From: Candidatus Parcubacteria bacterium
GTDB taxonomy: Bacteria > Patescibacteriota > Minisyncoccia > Minisyncoccales > Staskawiczbacteraceae
DNA length: 17,363 nt
NCBI GenBank assembly: GCA_019658985.1
Contig: JAIFWS010000010.1
Location: forward strand, 1 to 17,363
Reading direction: 5' to 3'
Every line of letters begins with the position of its first letter. The stretch's first letter is position 1. The position numbers were made by a program, and so were the translations under genes. This document shows, in pieces, positions 1 to 4,931 of this stretch. Below the pieces are notes generated by a model. The model was not told the DNA's origin. It saw only the letters and a program-made list of their open reading frames with translations, and made no database searches.

Positions 1-1
1 G

Positions 2-208
2 TTGGCTTCTGAATTGTTGAAGAAAGCCGCCGGAATTGAAAAGGGATCCGGTGAACCGAATAAAAAGAATGTCGGTAAAGTCACCAAAGCCCAGCTTAAA
101 GAAATCGCCGAGAAAAAATTGAAGGATTTAAACACGACTGACGTCGAGCAAGCCAAGAAGATTATTGCCGGAACGGCAAAGAACATGGGGATTGAGGTTA
201 AGGGATAA
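2..208 (+). CDS. rplK: 50S ribosomal protein L11, C-terminal part (5' end outside window)
   Basis: The frame is open from the left edge, so only the last 68 residues are present. They match the C-terminal RNA-binding domain of L11: an [18 protein letters not shown] segment, a GKVTKAQ segment, and the typical ending of [13 protein letters not shown]11 binds the GTPase-associated region of 23S rRNA and takes part in factor-dependent steps of translation. The TTG at position 2 is an internal codon, not the start. The gene ends 6 bases before a strong terminator, and the usual partner rplA (L1) does not follow. Confidence 0.95.
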   Translation: MASELLKKAAGIEKGSGEPNKKNVGKVTKAQLKEIAEKKLKDLNTTDVEQAKKIIAGTAKNMGIEVKG

Positions 209-214
209 GATTTT

Positions 215-244
215 AAAAAGCTCCGCCGCCGGCGGAGCTTTTTT
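215..244 (+). terminator. Intrinsic terminator of rplK
   Basis: A 13-bp perfect stem (215-227 with 231-243) has a 3-base loop, a GC-rich core and a run of T at 239-244. It ends the ribosomal protein transcript. The A tract on the left would also allow some termination on the other strand. Confidence 0.93.
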
Positions 245-268
245 GTTGGTATTTTTACCGGAGAAGTG

Positions 269-277
269 TGATAGAAT
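269..277 (+). promoter_or_regulatory. Extended -10 promoter for the 362-577 gene
   Basis: TGATAGAAT (TG, one base, then TAGAAT) is an extended -10 element, the same nine bases as in the proposed thrS promoter. No good -35 lies at the right distance. The predicted start near 284 gives a leader of about 78 bases, which contains a GGATC-type hairpin at 319-338. Confidence 0.45.
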
Positions 278-361
278 AAATGAGATCCGCTGTGCAGTAT
301 GGCGGGCACAGGAAAATCGGGATCTCCTGATGGGATCCCAGACAAGCAAAGGGGGCTTGAA

Positions 362-577
362 GTGTGTATCTGGTGTGATGGATCCGGCTTCAAGCCGGAT
401 CCGACGGGAGTCCAAGAATGGGACTTTGAGCGGGGCGTGGTTGTCCCCCGGGAAATGGTTCCGTGCAGCTGCCGCACGGGTTTCAAAATCTGCTCGCTGG
501 CGGTTGATGGCCCGATGCCGGAGTTAACCGCGCAGGCAGAAGCGCGGTCAGTACGCAAGATTCCTCGGGAAAACTAA
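362..577 (+). CDS. Small cysteine-rich protein with DnaJ-like zinc motif
   Basis: A 71-residue protein of unknown function. It opens with CIWCDGSG (Cys2, Cys5), a CxxCxGxG motif as in the DnaJ zinc-finger repeats, and has a second pair at PCSCRTG (Cys35, Cys37) plus Cys44. Four cysteines in two pairs suggest one bound zinc; this is inferred from the motif only. I chose GTG at 362 because AAAGGGGG lies 6 bases upstream and third-position GC rises from there. An ATG at 299 in the same frame would add 21 residues but has no SD. An 11-bp perfect inverted repeat lies inside the gene (380-402). The gene is GC-rich, stands alone between two terminators, and belongs to the small accessory class of this window. 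Confidence 0.6.
   Translation: MCIWCDGSGFKPDPTGVQEWDFERGVVVPREMVPCSCRTGFKICSLAVDGPMPELTAQAEARSVRKIPREN
380..402. repeat. 11-bp perfect inverted repeat inside the small zinc-protein gene
   Basis: GGATCCGGCTT (380-390), one base, then its exact reverse complement (392-402). It encodes the GSGFKPDP segment just after the first cysteine pair. It would form a tight RNA hairpin about 18 bases into the message. It may be chance in GC-rich coding sequence or a structural element. Confidence 0.7.
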
Positions 578-602
578 GAGGAGTCCTGCTCAGCATAAGG
601 CG

Positions 603-634
603 GGGAGGTAGAACTAACTTCTATCTCCTTTTTG
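603..634 (+). terminator. Intrinsic terminator of the 362-577 gene
   Basis: A 10-bp stem (604-613 with 619-628, one G-U pair) with a 5-base loop is followed by five T at 629-633. It isolates the small gene from dcd. Confidence 0.85.
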
Positions 635-664
635 TTTGCATTTTTATTGCGGAATGAGTAAAAT
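635..664 (+). promoter_or_regulatory. Promoter of dcd (TTGCAT, 18 bases, TAAAAT)
   Basis: The -35 TTGCAT (635-640) and -10 TAAAAT (659-664) are 18 bases apart. The start near 671 gives a leader of about 20 AT-rich bases with no SD before the dcd ATG. Confidence 0.5.
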
Positions 665-690
665 GTATCATTAAAACTAAAAATAACAAC

Positions 691-1281
691 ATGGCATTAT
701 CAGACAGGGACATTAAAACAGCGCTCAAGACCGGGAAAATAAAAATAACACCGCTATTTCCGAATTCCATCCAGCCGGCTTCGGTGGATGTGCATTTGGG
801 GGCGGATTTTTTAGTGTTTAAAAATACCGATAATGTTTGTATTGATCCGAAAGAACCGATTGACGATATGATGGAAGAATTAACGATTGATGATAAGCGC
901 CAATTTATTTTGCATCCGGGTGAGTTTGCTTTGGGAATGACCTACGAGACGATTGCTGTGCCTAATGATATGGTATGCCAGCTGAATGGAAAATCTTCAC
1001 TAGGCAGGATCGGGCTGATTGTGCACGCAACCGCCGGCTACGTTGATCCGGGAAATACGTTAAAAATCACGTTGGAGTTGCATAATTTGGCTAACTTGCC
1101 GATTAAATTGTATTACAAAATGCCAATCGCCCAGGTGGCGTTCCTGAAACTTTCCTCAGAGGCCGAAGTCCCGTATGGCAAAAAATCACTCAATAGCAAA
1201 TATTTTGGCAGCACCAAGCCCATCGCCAGCCAGTACTGGAAGAATTTCACGAAAAATAACGAGTGGATTAAGTTTAAGTAA
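691..1281 (+). CDS. dcd: dCTP deaminase
   Basis: Deaminates dCTP to dUTP, the first step from cytidine to thymidine nucleotides. The protein has 196 residues, the usual length. Seen: IQPASVDVHLG at 27-37; the active-site block GKSSLGRIGLIVHATAG from 100; and ITLELHN around Glu129. Ser102, Arg106 and Glu129 match E. coli Ser111, Arg115 and Glu138 in spacing. The TAGYVDPG stretch at 114-121 resembles the bifunctional dCTP deaminase/dUTPases (M. tuberculosis, M. jannaschii) more than the TAHRIDPG of E. coli, so the enzyme may also hydrolyse dUTP; that is an inference. The next gene, dut, would do this anyway. No SD precedes the ATG. Confidence 0.94.
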   Translation: MALSDRDIKTALKTGKIKITPLFPNSIQPASVDVHLGADFLVFKNTDNVCIDPKEPIDDMMEELTIDDKRQFILHPGEFALGMTYETIAVPNDMVCQLNGKSSLGRIGLIVHATAGYVDPGNTLKITLELHNLANLPIKLYYKMPIAQVAFLKLSSEAEVPYGKKSLNSKYFGSTKPIASQYWKNFTKNNEWIKFK

Positions 1282-1287
1282 ATGTAA

Positions 1288-1338
1288 AATTCCGGACGTC
1301 CAACGTCCGACACTTGCGGACGTTGGACGTCTGGAATT
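1288..1338. repeat. 21-bp inverted repeat (REP-like) between dcd and dut
   Basis: Arms 1289-1309 and 1317-1337 are reverse complements with one G-T exception; an outer A-T pair extends them to 1288-1338, and the loop is 7 bases. Each arm holds CGGACGTT or its complement AACGTCCG, and GGACGTCC at 1294-1301 is itself a perfect palindrome. There is no T run after it, so it is not a standard terminator. It ends 10 bases before dut and could modulate read-through or dut translation, or be one copy of a dispersed palindromic repeat. Confidence 0.85.
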
Positions 1339-1348
1339 CACTCAAAAA

Positions 1349-1777
1349 ATGGGCATTAAGATAAAACGCTTTGATAAAGAAATTCCTCTGCCGGCCTATA
1401 AAACAGAAAACGCCGCCGGGTTTGATTTATATGCGCGCATCGGTGTGGAAATTCCACCGAAAGAGTATGCCTATATTCCACTGAATGTTGCGGTTGAAAC
1501 TCCACCGGGATATTTTTTATTACTGGTAGCGCGATCCTCAACCCATAAAAAAGGGATCTGGATGGCCAACGGAATCGGAATCGGCGACCCGGATTTTTCC
1601 GGCGACGGTGATGAATATAGCGCGGTGTATTATAATTTTACCGACAAACCGGTGATGGTAGAAAAAGGTGAACGCATCGCCCAAGGATTGATTGTAAAAC
1701 GGGAATTTGCACAGTGGGAAGAAGTTGATGCGATGCCAAATAAAACCCGCGGCGGGTGGGGAACAACGGGGAAGTGA
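1349..1777 (+). CDS. dut: dUTP diphosphatase (trimeric dUTPase)
   Basis: Hydrolyses dUTP to dUMP, keeping uracil out of DNA and making the substrate for thymidylate synthase. The 142-residue protein shows all five motifs of trimeric dUTPases: AAGFDLYA (22-29), ARSS (61-64), GIGIGDPDF with the catalytic-type Asp80 (75-83), GERIAQGLI (107-115) and RGGWGTTG (134-141). The last motif, which closes over the substrate, is shorter than the common RGSGGFGSTG. I chose ATG 1349 because the family starts just before the IKI strand; the frame stays open upstream through the inverted repeat but has no family sequence. No clear SD. Probably co-transcribed with dcd. Ends in TGA. Confidence 0.93.
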   Translation: MGIKIKRFDKEIPLPAYKTENAAGFDLYARIGVEIPPKEYAYIPLNVAVETPPGYFLLLVARSSTHKKGIWMANGIGIGDPDFSGDGDEYSAVYYNFTDKPVMVEKGERIAQGLIVKREFAQWEEVDAMPNKTRGGWGTTGK

Positions 1778-1807
1778 AAAAAGCAGCCCTTGTTGAGGTG
1801 GCTGCTT
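1776..1807 (-). terminator. Terminator of the 1821-2033 gene (minus strand)
   Basis: Read on the minus strand, AAGCAGCC (1807-1800) and GGCTGCTT (1788-1781) form an 8-bp stem, followed by T residues down to 1777. It overlaps the last codon of dut. There is no T run on the plus strand, so it serves the minus-strand gene. Confidence 0.8.
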
Positions 1808-1820
1808 GGATCCCTTATTC

Positions 1821-2033
1821 CTACTTGCGGGAGAAAAGGGACATCATCCCGCAAACCAGGGCTCCGATGAACAGTGCGAGCGCGGCAATCCCCATGATGA
1901 CCGCGGCGGGATCATACATGAGAAAAGAGGTTGAAGTTTCGATTCCCGCGCGCATCGCCATAACGATCCCTATGAAGGCCGCCAGGAATCCGCCCGTAGC
2001 CCACGCCCACCAATCTACTTTCTGCTTCGGCAT
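1821..2033 (-). CDS. Small membrane protein with two helices, unknown function
   Basis: A 70-residue protein. It has a short polar start (MPKQKVD), a first hydrophobic helix at about 8-27 (tryptophan- and glycine-rich), a short loop, and a second helix at about 43-66, ending SLFSRK. I chose ATG 2033 because AGAGGG lies 5 bases upstream; a longer frame back to 2087 would run into the promoter's -10 region. It is a self-contained unit facing against the dcd-dut-tmk genes: strong promoter at 2078-2106, 5' hairpin, SD, terminator. Two-helix proteins of this size include holins and small regulators, but nothing here identifies one. Confidence 0.72.
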   Translation of the reverse strand: MPKQKVDWWAWATGGFLAAFIGIVMAMRAGIETSTSFLMYDPAAVIMGIAALALFIGALVCGMMSLFSRK

Positions 2034-2057
2034 TTTTGCCCTCTTAGACGATATTCC

Positions 2058-2072
2058 GCAGAACCGCTCTGC
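2058..2072 (-). promoter_or_regulatory. Hairpin at the 5' end of the 1821-2033 message
   Basis: GCAGA and TCTGC (5 bp, loop of 5) lie at the predicted transcription start near 2071, before the SD. A hairpin at the very 5' end is a known mRNA stabiliser in other bacteria; the role here is inferred. Confidence 0.45.
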
Positions 2073-2077
2073 AGTAG

Positions 2078-2106
2078 AAAATAGCATACGCTTTAATTGT
2101 TGTCAA
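2078..2106 (-). promoter_or_regulatory. Strong promoter of the 1821-2033 gene
   Basis: On the minus strand: perfect TTGACA (2106-2101), a 17-base spacer, and TATTTT (2083-2078) preceded by TGC, making an extended -10. The leader is about 38 bases. The -35 lies 12 bases from the tmk start codon on the other strand. Confidence 0.82.
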
Positions 2107-2118
2107 TTTTAAAAAATA

Positions 2119-2829
2119 ATGGAAAAAGGAAAATTCTTTGTCTTTGAGGGGATCGACGGATCCGGTAAATCAACCCAGTCAAATTTATTGGTGGAGGCTC
2201 TGCGCAAGAAGGGATTGCAGGTGGAGAAAATAGATTTTCCCCAGTATGGTAAAAAATCAGCGGGACTGGTGGAAAACTACCAGACCGGAATGTATGGCTC
2301 GTCGATGGAAGTCGGACCGTATCGTGCTTCCATTTTTTATGCCTGCGACCGTTATGATATGGGCTTTAAGATACAGCAATGGCTGGATGAGGGCAAAATT
2401 GTGATCTCTGACCGATATACTGTTTCTAACGTCGGCCACCAGGGCGGTAAATTGATTTATAATAGAGAGCAATGGGAGGCATACATCGATTGGCTTTATG
2501 AATTGGAGTATAATATCTTCAAGATTCCCAAACCCGATCATAATTTCATTATGAGGATTTCGCCCGAGCTTTCCATGGAGTTTTCCAATAAAATAACCGA
2601 CCCGGAAAAATTAAAAAAGCGGATTGCCTATTTGGGAGATGCTAAAAAACAGGATATCCATGAAGCTGATAAACGGCATCTGACTGATACGCTGGAATCC
2701 TATTTGGCGATTGTGCAGAAATTTCCGGATGATTTTAAAATAGTTGATTGTGAAGAGGGCGGACAATTTTTACCAATGGAAAAAATCCATGAAAAAGTAT
2801 TAAAATTAGTTGAGGAAAAACTACAATGA
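2119..2829 (+). CDS. tmk: Thymidylate kinase
   Basis: Phosphorylates dTMP to dTDP with ATP. The 236-residue protein has the P-loop GIDGSGKST (11-19), an ACDRYD segment (75-80 region) and the SDRY motif (97-100) of the dTMP-binding site; a KKQDIHEAD stretch lies in the LID region. It is about 25 residues longer than E. coli Tmk. The ATG has no SD and follows an A-rich stretch. Its last bases overlap the thyA start (ATGA at 2826-2829), so the two are translationally coupled. The pairing makes sense, since thyA makes the substrate of tmk. Confidence 0.95.
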   Translation: MEKGKFFVFEGIDGSGKSTQSNLLVEALRKKGLQVEKIDFPQYGKKSAGLVENYQTGMYGSSMEVGPYRASIFYACDRYDMGFKIQQWLDEGKIVISDRYTVSNVGHQGGKLIYNREQWEAYIDWLYELEYNIFKIPKPDHNFIMRISPELSMEFSNKITDPEKLKKRIAYLGDAKKQDIHEADKRHLTDTLESYLAIVQKFPDDFKIVDCEEGGQFLPMEKIHEKVLKLVEEKLQ

Positions 2830-3650
2830 AACAATATTTAGAAGCTCTCAAAAAAATCATGGATGAGGGGACTGACCGGCCGGACCGGACGGGGGTCGGT
2901 TCGCGCGCGATTTTCGGCGTGCCGATGCGTTTTAATATGGCTGACGGGTTTCCGGCCATGACGACCAAAAAATTGGCGTTTGATGTCATGAAGGCGGAGC
3001 TCTTATGGTTTTTGTCGGGGTCCAGCGATAATAAAATATTAAATGAGATGGGATGCCACATTTGGGATGGCAATGCCAATGCTGATTACTGGAAACCGAA
3101 AGCTAAATTCGAGGGTGACCTGGGTAGGGTGTACGGAGTGCAGTGGCGCGCCTGGAAATCGCCATATAACGATACGCCGATTGACCAGATTGCCCAGGTG
3201 ATTGAAAAGTTGAAGAAGAATCCGACTGACCGGCGCATGATTGTTACCGCCTGGAATCCGGCGGAATTGGACATGATGGCGCTTCCGCCCTGTCACTTGC
3301 TGTTTCAATTTTTCGCCATTGACGGAAAATTATCGCTCATGATGTATCAGCGGAGCTGCGATACTTTTTTAGGAATACCGTTTAACATCGCTTCGTATTC
3401 ATTATTACTCCATATGATAGCCCAGGTGACGGGACTTAAGGCCCATGAATTTATCCTTATGATGGCCGATGCCCATATTTATCTGAATCATTTTGAACAA
3501 GTGAAAGAACAGCTGGCGCGCGAACCGTATGCCCTGCCAAAATTATGGTTGAATCCCGACGTAAAAAATATTGATGATTTTAAAATGGAGGATATCAAGT
3601 TGGTGGATTATAAATATCATCCGACCATTAAAGCTCCGATGGCCGTATAA
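2826..3650 (+). CDS. thyA: Thymidylate synthase (folate-dependent ThyA type)
   Basis: Methylates dUMP to dTMP using methylene-tetrahydrofolate, leaving dihydrofolate. The 274-residue protein carries Arg21 in the PDRTG loop, the catalytic Cys156 in ALPPCH (E. coli Cys146), QRSCDTFLGIPFNIASY with Asn187, and DAHIYLNH near the C-terminus. The RRMIVTAWNP segment holds the arginines that bind phosphate. It ends in APMAV, close to the canonical C-terminal APVAI that closes the active site. Starts inside the tmk stop codon; GAGG about 9 bases upstream may act as SD. It depends on the DHFR encoded by the next gene to recycle dihydrofolate. Confidence 0.97.
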   Translation: MKQYLEALKKIMDEGTDRPDRTGVGSRAIFGVPMRFNMADGFPAMTTKKLAFDVMKAELLWFLSGSSDNKILNEMGCHIWDGNANADYWKPKAKFEGDLGRVYGVQWRAWKSPYNDTPIDQIAQVIEKLKKNPTDRRMIVTAWNPAELDMMALPPCHLLFQFFAIDGKLSLMMYQRSCDTFLGIPFNIASYSLLLHMIAQVTGLKAHEFILMMADAHIYLNHFEQVKEQLAREPYALPKLWLNPDVKNIDDFKMEDIKLVDYKYHPTIKAPMAV

Positions 3651-3651
3651 A

Positions 3652-3765
3652 AAGTCAAAACTCAAAAGGCAGAAGTCAAAAATACAAGTCAAAATCCAAA
3701 AGTTATTGTTTTCAATTTTGATTTTTAACCTGAAATTTTGATGTTTGAATTTTGATTTTTGAATT
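3652..3765. repeat. AT-rich TCAAAA / TTTTGA repeat between thyA and folA
   Basis: The left half has four TCAAAA units (AGTCAAAA, CTCAAAA and two AGTCAAAA), and the right half has four TTTTGA units. The halves are thus roughly inverted and could fold into a long weak hairpin. No coding potential. It fills the whole 120-base spacer. There is no GC-rich terminator, so folA may be read from the upstream promoter. Confidence 0.65.
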
Positions 3766-3770
3766 AAAGA

Positions 3771-4286
3771 ATGTTGATATCAATGATCTCCGCCCTGGGA
3801 GAGAACCGGGTAATCGGGAATAAAAACGCCATGCCCTGGCACTTGCCGGCGGATTTTAAGCATTTTAAAGAAAAGACATTAGGTAAAACCGTGGTAATGG
3901 GGCTGAATACATTCAAGTCTATTGGTGAAAAGCCTTTGCCCGGCCGCAAGCACATCATCTTAAATAAAGATAAAAACTATCAAATGCCGGAGAATTGTTT
4001 CCTGGCGACTTCCATTGAGGAGGCGATGGATCTGGTCAAAGATGACGGGGAAGTGATGATTTGCGGCGGGGCATCCATTTATCAGCAATTCCTGCCGCTA
4101 GCCCAGCGATTATATTTAACGTATATCCATCAGGATTTTGAAGGTGATACGTTTTTTCCGGAAGTAGATATGCAAGAATGGAAAGAGGTGAGCAGGGAAG
4201 ACCATCAACCCGACGACCCTTCGACAGGCTCAGGGCAAGTAAAAAATGAATACTCGTATTCGTTTGTCGTTTTAGAGAGGAAGTAA
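3771..4286 (+). CDS. folA: Dihydrofolate reductase
   Basis: Reduces dihydrofolate to tetrahydrofolate with NADPH, completing the thymidylate cycle. Seen: ENRVIGNKNAMPWHLPADF with Trp23 and the catalytic acid Asp28 (E. coli Trp22, Asp27), GKTVVMGLNTFKSIG (NADPH binding), LPGRKHIIL, and the ICGGASIYQQFLP block. The 171 residues are slightly longer than E. coli DHFR (159), mainly because a DPSTGSGQV segment sits at about 149-157 just before the final strand. Its DNA is a REP-like repeat (4217-4239) inserted in frame in what should be a surface loop. No strong SD. TAA at 4284-4286 is followed closely by the terminator of the opposing gene. Confidence 0.95.
   Translation: MLISMISALGENRVIGNKNAMPWHLPADFKHFKEKTLGKTVVMGLNTFKSIGEKPLPGRKHIILNKDKNYQMPENCFLATSIEEAMDLVKDDGEVMICGGASIYQQFLPLAQRLYLTYIHQDFEGDTFFPEVDMQEWKEVSREDHQPDDPSTGSGQVKNEYSYSFVVLERK
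4217..4239. repeat. REP-like element inserted in folA
   Basis: CCCTTCGACAGGCTCAGGG (4217-4235), followed by CAAG, matches from memory a short dispersed palindromic repeat common in environmental bacterial genomes. Its ends (CCCT and AGGG) are complementary. Its translation (PSTGSGQ; on the other strand LSLSKG or PEPVEG) is recurrent as an extra peptide in unrelated proteins. Only one copy is in this window. Confidence 0.6.
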
Positions 4287-4296
4287 AGATTTTGTA

Positions 4297-4338
4297 AAAA
4301 AAAGAACCCGTCGCGCGTAGGTATGCGCGCGACGGGTT
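4297..4338 (-). terminator. Terminator of the 4344-4814 gene
   Basis: A 12-bp stem (4305-4316 with 4327-4338, extendable inward) is very GC-rich. On the minus strand it is followed by CTTTTTTTT down to 4296. On the plus strand only four T follow, so it could also end folA transcripts less efficiently. Confidence 0.88.
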
Positions 4339-4343
4339 TTGAG

Positions 4344-4814
4344 TCACTCCAAGTCATGGTTGTAGGAGTTGACCCATTTATTTTCCTTCTGCTCGAAGAC
4401 CAGCTCGACACCGTTGTCGGAGACGGTCTTGGCCTTCTGGAGGCGCGCCTTGAGTTTGGCGGCGTCCAGCCTCAGGTCGGCCAGGAAGGCCGACGTTTCG
4501 ACCTCCAGTTCCTCCGGACCTCCGCCGTCCCACTTGATCTCGAGGAGTTTTACCGTCGTTCCAGCGAAGTCTTCGTCGCGGGACTTGAGGATGAAGTAGG
4601 GTCGGCCTTCGGTCATTTTGTCGCCGATCGGGTTGCAGACGTCGACGGGGATGCCGATCAGAGCGTGGACACTGCTGCCGATCTGCGCCCGCTCGACATC
4701 TCCGGGGCACTCGTGCTGGATGACTCTGTACCACTCCGTTACGATCTCGCCCCGCTGGACGACATCTTCATCCTTGCCGTTTTTAACGGTTCGGGTGATC
4801 AGAAAGTCTTTCAT
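4344..4814 (-). CDS. Soluble protein of unknown function, 156 residues
   Basis: Not recognised. Begins MKDFLITRTVKNGKDEDVV, is acidic overall, has no signal peptide or membrane helix, and carries a charged, probably helical stretch (LDAAKLKARLQKAKTV) near the C-terminus. The pattern of short strands with one late helix suggests a small alpha/beta fold. I chose ATG 4814 because AAAGGA lies about 9 bases upstream; a longer frame to 4895 would begin inside the promoter's -35 box. GC-rich codons contrast with folA and gatB on either side. It is a complete unit of its own: promoter 4868-4895, leader hairpin 4831-4843, SD, terminator. Confidence 0.68.
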   Translation of the reverse strand: MKDFLITRTVKNGKDEDVVQRGEIVTEWYRVIQHECPGDVERAQIGSSVHALIGIPVDVCNPIGDKMTEGRPYFILKSRDEDFAGTTVKLLEIKWDGGGPEELEVETSAFLADLRLDAAKLKARLQKAKTVSDNGVELVFEQKENKWVNSYNHDLE

Positions 4815-4830
4815 CACAGTTGTTCCTTTC

Positions 4831-4843
4831 TGCGCTTGGCGCA
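4831..4843 (-). promoter_or_regulatory. Leader hairpin directly before the SD of the 4344-4814 gene
   Basis: TGCGC and GCGCA (5 bp, 3-base loop) lie immediately upstream of AAAGGA on the minus strand. It may keep the SD open or protect the message end. Confidence 0.5.
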
Positions 4844-4867
4844 AAAGGGTAGTGGGTTCTATCCGAT

Positions 4868-4895
4868 ACCTTATCATTCTTTTCGGATTTGTCAA
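4868..4895 (-). promoter_or_regulatory. Strong promoter of the 4344-4814 gene
   Basis: Perfect TTGACA (4895-4890), a 16-base spacer, and TAAGGT (4873-4868) preceded by TGA, an extended -10. The leader is about 46 bases. Confidence 0.78.
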
Positions 4896-4916
4896 TCTGT
4901 ACTATACGCCTCCAAA

Positions 4917-4925
4917 TGATAAGAT
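4917..4925 (+). promoter_or_regulatory. Extended -10 element just before gatB
   Basis: TGATAAGAT (TG, one base, TAAGAT) lies with its last base 6 bases before the gatB ATG. Transcription would begin at or next to the ATG, giving a leaderless message. No convincing -35. Confidence 0.4.
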
Positions 4926-4931
4926 ATATTT

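Noticed and set aside
128..527. Frames at 128-415 (-) and 165-527 (+) over the rplK end and the small zinc gene
   Set aside because: Both run through the rplK terminator and lack SDs; they are shadows.
4323..4919. Plus-strand frame of 198 codons opposite the 4344-4814 gene
   Set aside because: It starts inside the terminator and has no SD; promoter, SD and terminator all point to the minus-strand gene.
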